Positions 17,941 through 25,340 of a stretch of 39,691 nucleotides of DNA are shown in pieces. Position numbers and translations under genes: made by a program. How positions within the stretch are numbered: the stretch's first letter is position 1; each line of letters starts with the position of its first letter. The DNA lies in NCBI GenBank assembly GCA_905181945.1, contig CAJIZZ010000022.1, forward strand, positions 1 to 39,691, read 5' to 3'. The DNA comes from an uncultured Porticoccus sp. Lineage in GTDB: Bacteria; Pseudomonadota; Gammaproteobacteria; Pseudomonadales; Porticoccaceae. The notes under the pieces were generated by a model, which worked only from the letters and a program-made list of their open reading frames with translations, was not told the origin of the DNA and searched no databases.

Positions 17941-19052
17941 AGCTCACGCGCTCGATAATACGCTTGTTCCGAAATCTTATGATATTTTTGTATCTGTTTC
18001 TTAAACGCCTTTTGAGACTCGTAAGCTTTCTTAAATCTAGAGTCCTCCAATACCATTTTATTTAGCACCTCGTCAGTGATGCGATGTAACTCCACTAATA
18101 CGTCATCAGGGAGCTGCCTTAGTTGCACATTATGCGTATCCACCAAAACATCTAATGCCGCCTGGTTCCGAGCGGTGTACTCATCTAACATATCTTGATT
18201 AATTGCTCGCGCAGCTCCTTCAATAATTGCGCGTAAGTCTTCAGGTAGGGAGTCGTAAGCCTGCTTATTAATGATTAACTCAAGGGTGGGGCCAGGCTCT
18301 TGCCATCCAGGATAATAATAATATTTAGCGACCTGATGGAATCCTAATGCAAGATCATTGTAGGGGCCCACCCACTCAGTGGCATCAATAACCCCCGTTT
18401 GCATTGCAGTGTAAAGTTCGCCACCTGGAATATTCACAGTCTCTACGCCTAAACGACTAATAACTTCACCGCCAATCCCAGGAATCCTCATTTTTAACCC
18501 TTTCAGGTCTCCCAGATTTTTAATTTCTCGATTGAACCATCCTGCCATTTGAACGCCTGTGTTTCCTGCAGCCAGCGGCACTAAATTAAACGGCTCGTAT
18601 AGCTCTCTCCATAGCTCCATACCTCCACCATAATGCAGCCAACTGTTCATTTCTTGCGCATTGAGGCCAAAAGGCACCGTAGTAAACAGGGCGGCCGTTT
18701 GTGTTTTTCCCTTCCAGTAGTATGCGGAGCCGTGACCCATCTCCGCAGTCCCTTGAGAGACCGCATCAAAAGTTTCTAGGGCTGGCACCAGCTGCCCTGC
18801 ACCATACACCTTAATTTGAAGGCGACCTCCACTCATCTTGCTCGCTAAAATAGAAAAATTTTCTGCTGCTAAGCCCAATCCAGGAAGGTTTTTTGGCCAT
18901 GTAGTTACCATCTTCCACTTATAAATTTTTTCTGGGGGTCGCTGTGTAGCCTGATCAAATGGTTGATTTTTCTCAGAGCCGCTACAACCAATGAGCCCTG
19001 ATATACAAATCAAGAATAAAGTGATCTTTCGGAAAAAAGTGTTTGTAGTCAT
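17925..19052 (-). CDS. TRAP transporter substrate-binding lipoprotein (DctP/TakP type)
   Basis: Periplasmic solute receptor for a tripartite (TRAP) carboxylate transporter, 375 residues. A signal peptide ends in the lipobox LIGC (C23), so it is probably lipid-anchored. The domain resembles the 2-oxoacid-binding TakP group: TTWPKNLPGL near the start, the carboxylate-clamp region GLKMRIPGIGGEV, and EWVGPYNDLALGFHQVAKYY followed by PGWQEPGP. No DctQ or DctM membrane subunit is encoded nearby, so its permease must lie elsewhere. Substrate is inferred from motif resemblance only. Confidence 0.88.
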   Translation of the reverse strand: MTTNTFFRKITLFLICISGLIGCSGSEKNQPFDQATQRPPEKIYKWKMVTTWPKNLPGLGLAAENFSILASKMSGGRLQIKVYGAGQLVPALETFDAVSQGTAEMGHGSAYYWKGKTQTAALFTTVPFGLNAQEMNSWLHYGGGMELWRELYEPFNLVPLAAGNTGVQMAGWFNREIKNLGDLKGLKMRIPGIGGEVISRLGVETVNIPGGELYTAMQTGVIDATEWVGPYNDLALGFHQVAKYYYYPGWQEPGPTLELIINKQAYDSLPEDLRAIIEGAARAINQDMLDEYTARNQAALDVLVDTHNVQLRQLPDDVLVELHRITDEVLNKMVLEDSRFKKAYESQKAFKKQIQKYHKISEQAYYRARELKTAK

Positions 19053-19093
19053 AGGGGTGTATCGCTATTAAGCATCGTGTTTCTGTATAAATT

Positions 19094-21259
19094 TCATATG
19101 GGGGCCAGCTTGGCATAAGACTGTACTAACCACTTGCTGCCTGCATGAGAGAAATTCACCTGTATTCTGGCATTAGCGCCGTTGCCTTCAAAATTTAAAA
19201 TAACGCCTTCGCCAAAAATCTTGTGTGACACTCTCTGTCCCAGAGCCAGGCCAGTATCTGTCCCTTGATCGCTAAACCTGCTTGCAGTTTTTTTTGCATA
19301 ACTGGTAGGGCGAGCTACCTGTCTTCCTAGCCTCACCTCCTCAATATGTTCGGAAGGGATATCCCGCACAAAACGCGAAACACTATTATAGCTTTCGGTG
19401 CCGTATTGCTGCCGTGATTCTGCAAAGGTAAGGTATAATTTTTTCATGGCGCGAGTGATACCGACGTATGCTAGGCGCCGCTCTTCTTCTAATCGAGAGG
19501 GATCTTCTGCAGACATTCGATGGGGGAATAAATTTTCTTCCATTCCGGCCAAAAAAACCAAGGGAAACTCGAGCCCTTTTGACGAGTGGAGCGTCATAAG
19601 CTGAACTGCATCTTCATCTTCGTCTGCTTGTCTGTCCCCAGCATCCAATGCCGCCTGGTCAAGGAATTGCGGCAAGGAGGGCTGCTCTTTATCTTCGGGC
19701 TCAAAACTACGGCATGCAACTACCAGTTCTTGCAAATTTTCCACCCTAGATTGGCCCCGATCGCCTTTTTCTTGACGATGAAAGTCAATCAAGCCAGACC
19801 CAAGAATAGTGCTATCCACCTGCTCTGGTAAAGCCAGCCCTGTGGCGTCTTCGTCTAGCCTATGAACTAGGATCATGAAAGACTGGACAGCGCTACTAGC
19901 GCGGCTAGAGAACCTTTTTTCCATAACAGCTTTGTCTGCTGCGGCCCACATAGTTATACTTTTATCGCGAGCAAGCTGCCTCAGCGCTTGAACTGTCTTG
20001 TCTCCAATTCCCCGCGTGGGGGTATTAACTGCTCGCTCAAACGCAGCATCATCATTGCGGTTGATCACTAGTCGCAAATAAGCTAGGGCATTACGTATTT
20101 CTTGTCGTTCATAGAATTTTTGGCCCCCATAAATTCTATATGGAATCTGTGAGCGTAATAAGGCTTCTTCTAATACTCTAGATTGTGCATTGGAGCGGTA
20201 TAGAATAGCGGCTTCGCTTCGCAAGCCTCCGGTCTTAACCCAATCATTGAGACATTCGGCAATAAAACGGGCCTCATCATGTTCGTTAAACGATGAGTAA
20301 AGAGAAATAGGCTCCCCTTCAAGCTCTTCAGTCCAAAGACTTTTGCCCAATCGATCGGTGTTACGAGAAATAACTGCGTTAGCGGCGGATAAAATATTTT
20401 TGGTTGAACGATAGTTTTGCTCAAGCCTGACCGTAGCAGTTTCGGGATAGTCGCGATTGAAGTTTAAGATATTTTCTACTTTTGCTCCGCGCCAACCATA
20501 AATAGATTGGTCGTCGTCACCCACCGCGGTGAGCCTGACGGTCTGCCCTGCTAGCAGCCTGACCCAAGCATACTGAATCGCATTTGTATCTTGAAATTCA
20601 TCCACTAAGATTTGACCAAAACGCTGTTGATAGTGGGCTAGCAGCTCGGGCTTGTTTAGCCAAAGTTCGTGTGCCCGCAAAAGCAGCTCCCCAAAGTCCA
20701 CCATGCCTGATCTTGCGCACGCTTCCTCATAAGCCACATAGATTTGCAGCATAATTCTCTGGTAGGGGTCTTCGGCTGGCGACAAGTTTTTTGACCGTAA
20801 CCCTTCGTCTTTTTGTTTGTTGATGAACCCCTGGGCTTGCCGGTATGGCCATTTGCTATCGTCTATTCCCAGCGCCTGATAAACACGCTTAACCAGTCTT
20901 AACTGGTCATCGCTATCTAGTATCTGAAAATGTTCGGGTAGGCCGGCATCTTGCCAATGCATTTTTAACAATCTATGCGCAAGACCATGAAAAGTACCTA
21001 CCCACATGCCCGAAACAGAAGACCCCAGCATGTCTTCCAGGCGGGCTCGCATTTCTTTTGCAGCCTTATTAGTAAAAGTCACCGCCAAAATACTATAGGG
21101 CGAATGATTTTCAATCTGAATTAACCAGGCAATGCGGTGAACCAGTACACGCGTTTTGCCGCTGCCTGCGCCAGCTAATACCAACAAGTGTTTGTCGGTG
21201 CTAGTGACGGCTTCTCGCTGAGCAGCGTTTAGCGGGTTAAGAATTGTCGTTACATCCAT
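19094..21259 (-). CDS. uvrD: DNA helicase II (UvrD)
   Basis: Superfamily 1A 3'-5' helicase for nucleotide-excision and mismatch repair. Motifs in order in 721 residues: AGAGSGKT (Walker A, 29-36), VDEFQDTN (Walker B), GDDDQSIYGWRGA, QNYRST, LMTLHSSKGLEFP and EERRLAYVGITRA; a Tudor-like C-terminal tail (GQRVSHKIFGEG) follows. The frame extends to a TTG at 21319, but the ATG at 21259 gives M-DVTTILNPLN, like E. coli UvrD in sequence and length, and is preferred. No LexA-type CTGT-N8-ACAG box is visible upstream, unlike in E. coli. Confidence 0.96.
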   Translation of the reverse strand: MDVTTILNPLNAAQREAVTSTDKHLLVLAGAGSGKTRVLVHRIAWLIQIENHSPYSILAVTFTNKAAKEMRARLEDMLGSSVSGMWVGTFHGLAHRLLKMHWQDAGLPEHFQILDSDDQLRLVKRVYQALGIDDSKWPYRQAQGFINKQKDEGLRSKNLSPAEDPYQRIMLQIYVAYEEACARSGMVDFGELLLRAHELWLNKPELLAHYQQRFGQILVDEFQDTNAIQYAWVRLLAGQTVRLTAVGDDDQSIYGWRGAKVENILNFNRDYPETATVRLEQNYRSTKNILSAANAVISRNTDRLGKSLWTEELEGEPISLYSSFNEHDEARFIAECLNDWVKTGGLRSEAAILYRSNAQSRVLEEALLRSQIPYRIYGGQKFYERQEIRNALAYLRLVINRNDDAAFERAVNTPTRGIGDKTVQALRQLARDKSITMWAAADKAVMEKRFSSRASSAVQSFMILVHRLDEDATGLALPEQVDSTILGSGLIDFHRQEKGDRGQSRVENLQELVVACRSFEPEDKEQPSLPQFLDQAALDAGDRQADEDEDAVQLMTLHSSKGLEFPLVFLAGMEENLFPHRMSAEDPSRLEEERRLAYVGITRAMKKLYLTFAESRQQYGTESYNSVSRFVRDIPSEHIEEVRLGRQVARPTSYAKKTASRFSDQGTDTGLALGQRVSHKIFGEGVILNFEGNGANARIQVNFSHAGSKWLVQSYAKLAPI

Positions 21260-21307
21260 AGCGTCAAATTTTAGCAGAACAATCCGCCGATAGGTTGGTA
21301 TTAGCAA

Positions 21308-21335
21308 TTTATAAAACAAATTTTTTGAGCAACAA
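21308..21335 (-). promoter_or_regulatory. Candidate uvrD promoter
   Basis: Minus strand TTGTTG (21335-21330), 16-base spacer, TATAAA (21313-21308). The start site would be near 21301, about 42 bases before the uvrD ATG. The match is moderate. Confidence 0.4.
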
Positions 21336-21360
21336 CTACAAAAGCTCCATTTGCTTGTAA

Positions 21361-21585
21361 TTTATTTACAATAGGGTAATAAGCCAAAGAAAAACAGCCG
21401 TTACTGATGCTGGCTCTGTTGTCGAACACACCTTTAAGGTTTTTGCTTCTACTGTTGATGCACTGCTAAAAGTCAGAGACTCGATGGCTGTGGAGAGGCT
21501 AGGCCTTGCTATAAACGCCATGTGTGCCCCTAAGCGAGTAGATTTTTACGGCCTCGGCCCTCCGCAATCATCTCGGTTATTTTAA
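21361..21585 (+). pseudogene. Remnant of a HexR/RpiR-family transcriptional regulator
   Basis: The frame 21361-21585 lacks any start before its middle but encodes a protein-like stretch containing HTFKVFASTVDALLKVRD and, later, KRVDFYGLG, ending in TAA. This resembles the linker and start of the sugar-isomerase (SIS) domain of HexR, where Pseudomonas HexR has an equivalent segment ending IHFFGLG. The N-terminal helix-turn-helix (about 100 residues) and nearly all of the SIS domain are missing. It lies in the 379-base gap between uvrD and djlA. I read it as a decayed gene; the assignment is from remembered family patterns, with no alignment run. The remaining bases of the gap hold only the candidate uvrD promoter. 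Confidence 0.65.
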
Positions 21586-21638
21586 ATGCCGCATATGACA
21601 GTTGTGTGTATCACACCCTGTTTCTTCTCGGCAAAAAA

Positions 21639-22427
21639 TTACGTGGGGTTTGACTTGCTGCGATAGTCCTTAAGATAATCATACGCTGATTGAATTTCTT
21701 GTGCCCTTTCTGTGGCCACCTTAATCATATCTTCCGGTAAGCCTTGGCCTATTAGCTTATCTGGATGATGCTGGCTCATAAGTTTGCGGTAGGCTTTTTT
21801 GAGCTCTTGGTCAGTACATGTCTTGCTCACGCCTAAAGCTTTGTATGCATCCGCTATGCCTGATTCAGAGGTTGGGCTATTTTCAGAGAAGCGACCCTGA
21901 TTAAGAGTCATTTCGAGAAGGTTCTTAAATTCAGCCTGGCTATAACCTAAACGCAAAGCAACTTTTTCCAAAAACTTCTCTTCAGCCAAATCTAAATTAT
22001 TGTCAGCCAAAGCCATAACTATTAAATACATGAGCAACGCCTGCTTTAGCTGCGAGGTCTGCCCACAAGTCTCTAAAAATAGGACTAGTACGGCCTCAAT
22101 CTCGGCTTCATTGGCGGCGCTGCCGCGCTTAAACTGCTGAATAGCTGCTTGCCGATGCGCTCCCTTCATCCCAATTTTTTGAATGAGCGCTTCAATATGG
22201 TTAACTTCATCTTTAGAAATGTGGCCATCAGCTTTAGCTAATTTTCCCATCATCACAAAAGTGGTTTCTAGAAAAACCGTTTGGCGGCGCGCATTTCCAA
22301 AAGGATTAACTCCCCCTATCCCATAATTTCTTGCGCGGTCAATACTGCTACCAATACAATAACCTAAGAACGCCCCAAACAGGCCTAACAGTTGATACCC
22401 AAGCAGGGCAACGATGTACTTATACAT
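21639..22427 (-). CDS. djlA: DjlA-like membrane-anchored J-domain co-chaperone
   Basis: Inner-membrane DnaJ-like protein that stimulates DnaK. The layout in 262 residues fits DjlA: a single N-terminal helix with glycines (about residues 5-25), a TerB-like acidic helical domain (about 50-175) and a C-terminal J domain (about 192-258) with the HPD motif at 221-223 (QHHPDK). A TATAAT-like element on the minus strand (22522-22517) about 90 bases upstream could be its promoter. The 253-base gap to the divergent photolyase-like gene shows nothing else clear except a short palindrome TGATATATCA at 22595-22604. Confidence 0.93.
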   Translation of the reverse strand: MYKYIVALLGYQLLGLFGAFLGYCIGSSIDRARNYGIGGVNPFGNARRQTVFLETTFVMMGKLAKADGHISKDEVNHIEALIQKIGMKGAHRQAAIQQFKRGSAANEAEIEAVLVLFLETCGQTSQLKQALLMYLIVMALADNNLDLAEEKFLEKVALRLGYSQAEFKNLLEMTLNQGRFSENSPTSESGIADAYKALGVSKTCTDQELKKAYRKLMSQHHPDKLIGQGLPEDMIKVATERAQEIQSAYDYLKDYRSKSNPT

Positions 22428-22680
22428 GAAAGTCCACTCTCTATGTTGTTTTCAAAAAATGCCTATTTATAAAACATCATACCAGTTGGGCGGTTTGCTA
22501 GAAAGACGGCTGGGCGATTATAACGGCTAGATATCTTCACAAAAACCTTAGCTGTGCGCAGTTTACGATCATCACTAAGCACAGGGACGATATCTGATAT
22601 ATCAATATATTTATCTCTGTAGATTGTATTTAAAGTCCTGCAGACAACACATGTGGCGGGCGGATCTGATAGGATAAACT

Positions 22681-24174
22681 ATGGAAAGTAATTTATTTGT
22701 AATTCTTGGCAATCAGCTGTTTGAGCCTCAAGAATTAAAAAACCTAGGCTGCAAGGAAGTCTTCATGGCAGAAGACCATGGCTTGTGTTCTTATGAAAAA
22801 CACCACAAATTAAAACTCTATTTGTTTCTCTGCTCTATGAGAGAGTACAAAGACGAGCTACAGCTAAATAATATTAAAGTACATTACTTTAAATTAGACG
22901 AACGCAAAGCAAACCAGCCTTATGTCGAGCTCTTAAAAAGCTTCATAAAAAAACATCAGCCACCTTCAGTCCATTTTTTTGAGATTGAAGACAAACCTTT
23001 TGAAACTATTATTTATGGAGAGCTGAAAAAAGAAAGTCTTTCTTATGTAACCCACCAATCGCCTATGTTTATGTTTTCAAGAGAAGAGTTCAAGCTGGCC
23101 GTAAAAGGAAAGAAAATTTTTAGAATGTCATCGTTTTATCAACAGGGTAGAAAAAAATTCAACATTTTATTAGATGCAAACAAAAAACCTCTTGGCGGAA
23201 AATGGTCTTTTGACGAAGAGAATAGAAAAAAAATACCCGCAAGCTCTGTCATCCCTCCGCCGCCCCAGCACAAAAAGTCAGCCCACCATGAAGAAGTTAG
23301 TTGTTTGATCAACAATTATTTTGGTAGTCATCCTGGCAGCCTTGAAAATGTCTGGTTTCCCGTTACAAGGAAAGCGGCGACTGAGCACCTTGAAGACTTT
23401 CTGAAAATGAAGGCAGGCAACTTTGGCGCATACGAAGATGCTATGGTCGAGGGCAAGAATTTTCTTTTTCATAGTTGTCTTAGCGCAGCCATGAACACTG
23501 GTCTTCTGTCTCCATCAGGGGTAATCCAGAAACTACTCAGCCATGCAGAAGAGTTTTCCATTCCCCTGAACTCACTAGAAGGCTTCATAAGACAAGTACT
23601 GGGTTGGCGAGAGTTCGTTCGGGGCGTTTATCAAGAGAAGGGGGATTACCAGTTGGCTCAAAATTACTGGGGTCACAAAAGAACGCTGTCTAAAAGCTGG
23701 TATTCAGGATCAACCGGATTGGTGCCGCTAGATGACTCTATTCAGGGCGCTCTTCAATATGGCTACAGCCATCATATTCCGAGACTAATGGTAATCAGCA
23801 ATCTGATGAACCTTTGTGAGATAGATCCCAAAGAAATATATAGGTGGTTTATGGAAATGTATATTGACTCGTCGGAATGGGTCATGGTTCCAAATATTTT
23901 TGGAATGGCCACTTATGCAGACGGGGGGCTTATGTCGACAAAACCTTACACATGTGGATCAAATTATATTTTAAAAATGAGCAACTATAAAAAAGGTCCG
24001 TGGTGCGACGTGGTAGATGGACTGTATTGGCGATTCATGGAAAAAAATAAGCGGTTTTATGGGTCTAATCCTAGGCTGTCAATGCTAGTAAGGTCGCTAG
24101 ACAAAATGGCCGATGAACGAAAAACTTTAATTTTTGAAAAAGCAGAGCAGTTTATTCAAGAAAATACTGGGTGA
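22681..24174 (+). CDS. Photolyase/cryptochrome-related protein (DPRP / FeS-BCP family) with altered cysteine motif
   Basis: A 497-residue flavoprotein-type protein of the deoxyribodipyrimidine-photolyase-related group, whose studied members (PhrB type) repair (6-4) photoproducts by light. The N-terminal domain (about 1-150) starts LFVILGNQLF; the C-terminal FAD domain has RQVLGWREFVRG, YSHHIPRLMVISN and VMVPNIFGMATYADGG. Studied members bind a 4Fe-4S cluster with four cysteines, including YCxGC and ACPF. Here C379 is kept, but the region reads MSNYKKGPWCDVVDGLYW: YCxGC is lost and the loop is shortened, leaving C442 and an unusual C425. AGGA lies 7 bases before the ATG. It is richer in A/T than its neighbours. 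A photoreceptor role is an alternative. Confidence 0.9.
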   Translation: MESNLFVILGNQLFEPQELKNLGCKEVFMAEDHGLCSYEKHHKLKLYLFLCSMREYKDELQLNNIKVHYFKLDERKANQPYVELLKSFIKKHQPPSVHFFEIEDKPFETIIYGELKKESLSYVTHQSPMFMFSREEFKLAVKGKKIFRMSSFYQQGRKKFNILLDANKKPLGGKWSFDEENRKKIPASSVIPPPPQHKKSAHHEEVSCLINNYFGSHPGSLENVWFPVTRKAATEHLEDFLKMKAGNFGAYEDAMVEGKNFLFHSCLSAAMNTGLLSPSGVIQKLLSHAEEFSIPLNSLEGFIRQVLGWREFVRGVYQEKGDYQLAQNYWGHKRTLSKSWYSGSTGLVPLDDSIQGALQYGYSHHIPRLMVISNLMNLCEIDPKEIYRWFMEMYIDSSEWVMVPNIFGMATYADGGLMSTKPYTCGSNYILKMSNYKKGPWCDVVDGLYWRFMEKNKRFYGSNPRLSMLVRSLDKMADERKTLIFEKAEQFIQENTG

Positions 24175-24548
24175 ACCTAAAATTGATCTTTTTAGGAGCT
24201 TTACAGTCTCATCAACTTTTTTATCAAAATACTTGTCTTTGGGGCTCTCAGTGCCTATAGAGTGTTTATAAGTTAGAGAATAGTGTACATAAAAGATTGT
24301 TTCGTGTCGTCTGAAGAGACCATTATTGTTGCCCCCCTGAATACAAAATAGGCCTTGCTTCAATGTAAAGTGAGCACACTGCGAACATAAAGAACAAAAC
24401 CTTTAATATAGTTCCGGTCAAGTAAAAACCGAAGGTCTGCGCTGAGGTTCCAACAAAATCATACAGGCTAGCTTTAAAACATGGAGGTTTGCTTATGATT
24501 AAGTCCTCAACATATTCTTTAAAATTATGCTTTACATAAATTACATGC
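24175..24548. other. AT-rich gap with no convincing gene
   Basis: This part of the 452 bases between the photolyase-like gene and the 113-residue gene holds no clear gene. A weak 7-bp hairpin CCTAAAA/TTTTAGG (24176-24196) follows the photolyase-like stop. Two minus-strand open frames (ending at 24323 and 24127) overlap near 24330-24360; read with a frameshift they would give one short protein with a membrane-like segment, but they have no ribosome site. A decayed gene is possible but not shown. Confidence 0.4.
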
Positions 24549-24577
24549 TTGAATTTCATGGAAATGCTATCTATCAT
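24549..24577 (+). promoter_or_regulatory. Probable sigma-70 promoter of the 113-residue gene
   Basis: TTGAAT (24549-24554), 17-base spacer, TATCAT (24572-24577). The -35 hexamer is the same as at the atp operon promoter. Transcription would begin near 24584, about 43 bases before the ATG. Confidence 0.55.
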
Positions 24578-24606
24578 TACTGCAATATTTTCGATGCTGC
24601 AGTAAT
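24576..24606. repeat. Inverted repeat overlapping promoter and leader
   Basis: Perfect 9-bp arms ATTACTGCA (24576-24584) and TGCAGTAAT (24598-24606), separated by 13 bases. It spans the end of the -10 element to about +22 and ends 8 bases before the ribosome site. If transcription starts at 24584, most of the left arm is not transcribed, so a protein operator is likelier than an RNA hairpin. Confidence 0.6.
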
Positions 24607-24626
24607 TAACATACAAGGAGCCTAAA

Positions 24627-24968
24627 ATGGCAATGAAGTTTGATGGAACACAACTAACTGATGGTAACACTGTAGTCGCTAACGTGACTGGCAACAATGC
24701 TTCAAAAATGACTTTTGGTAGAGGAAAAAACAGCACTATTATTTATAACGGCGCCGATAACCTCGAACCCCTTTTAAACATTAGACGCTTTATTATGTAT
24801 CAAGGTATCGGGACATTAACTCCTGTTGCAATAGTAAGAGACGACAAAATTTATAAGGGTCTAAGCCATGATGAGGTTTTAGGAACTATGCAGGATGTTG
24901 AGAAGGCTATCGAGGGGCCAGCAGACGGTATTGTTAAAGCTGCTCTGTGGGTAGCAAAGGGCCGGTAG
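24627..24968 (+). CDS. Small unrecognised protein with its own transcription unit
   Basis: A 113-residue soluble protein that I do not recognise. It has no signal peptide, membrane helix or cysteine. The first half is rich in Gly, Asn and Thr, with beta-strand-like units such as FDGTQLTDGNTVVANVTGNN and KNSTIIYNG; the C-terminal third looks helical (SHDEVLGTMQDVEKAIEG). The pattern faintly recalls short beta-repeat proteins, which is only an impression. Expression signals are unusually complete: promoter with 17-base spacing, a dyad, AAGGAG 6 bases before the ATG, and a strong terminator 29 bases after the stop. This implies a separately controlled, possibly well-expressed gene. It lies between the photolyase-like and DUF2805 genes. 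Confidence 0.75.
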   Translation: MAMKFDGTQLTDGNTVVANVTGNNASKMTFGRGKNSTIIYNGADNLEPLLNIRRFIMYQGIGTLTPVAIVRDDKIYKGLSHDEVLGTMQDVEKAIEGPADGIVKAALWVAKGR

Positions 24969-24997
24969 TACTTTTTATCACAAGCCTTTCTTTAACT

Positions 24998-25029
24998 AAA
25001 ACCTATGACCTAACGTCATAGGTTTTTTT
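24998..25029. terminator. Strong bidirectional Rho-independent terminator
   Basis: Perfect 12-bp stem AAAACCTATGAC (24998-25009) / GTCATAGGTTTT (25015-25026), 5-base loop, continuing into a seven-T run (25023-25029) on the plus strand and a shorter T run on the minus strand. It separates the 113-residue gene from the convergent DUF2805 gene. Confidence 0.9.
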
Positions 25030-25049
25030 GGTCCCACACAATAAACTAT

Positions 25050-25259
25050 TTATTTGTAATGTTCTCGGCGATCAGAGAAGGTTCGCACTCTTTTCCTCCA
25101 GGCCTGGTAGGAGCCCTCTTTGAGGTTTTCTCGCATAAGTTTTTTTACGTCTTTTTCTAGCAAGCCATATAGGTTTCTTATATTTTGAAAGCTCGCGTGG
25201 TCTGAAAGAGCCATTGCAATAATTTCACTTTTTTCAGTTTCTGAAAGCATACTTGTCAT
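25050..25259 (-). CDS. DUF2805 (TIGR03643-type) small protein
   Basis: A 69-residue basic protein of the DUF2805/TIGR03643 family, recognised from the helical SEIIAMALSDHASFQNIR segment, FGL-like NLYGLLEKDVKKLMREN, and the C-terminal WRKRV. The layout resembles a small helix-turn-helix, but no function is established. As I recall, such genes are often found close to photolyase or cryptochrome genes in marine bacteria, and one lies about 0.9 kb away here. The ATG at 25259 has AGGA about 12 bases upstream, which is far; an ATG at 25250 is an alternative. It starts 44 bases after glmS ends. Confidence 0.82.
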   Translation of the reverse strand: MTSMLSETEKSEIIAMALSDHASFQNIRNLYGLLEKDVKKLMRENLKEGSYQAWRKRVRTFSDRREHYK

Positions 25260-25303
25260 CTTGAACTTTGTCCTGGTTCCTGAAGTGCAAGAAAAATCTT
25301 CAC

Positions 25304-25340
25304 TTACTCAACCGTTACTGATTTAGCAAGGTTTCTTGGT
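25304..25340 (-). other. attTn7-like recognition region at the 3' end of glmS
   Basis: The last glmS codons encode PRNLAKSVTVE, the same residues as the E. coli glmS end bound by TnsD of Tn7. A Tn7-like element would insert about 25 bases beyond the stop, near 25279. No Tn7 genes or end repeats are visible, so this is a potential site only. Confidence 0.4.

Noticed and set aside
21260-21319. 20-codon N-terminal extension of uvrD from a TTG
   Set aside because: No ribosome site, no family similarity, and it would place the candidate promoter inside or next to the coding region; the MDV start matches E. coli UvrD.
22649-22665. TGTGGCGGGCGGA resembling the end of Tn7
   Set aside because: Similarity is limited to a few bases, with no internal TnsB-site repeats, no partner end near 25279 and no transposition genes.
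24560-24736. Minus-strand open frame reaching into the 113-residue gene
   Set aside because: This part is antisense to a gene with its own promoter, ribosome site and terminator; it lacks expression signals.
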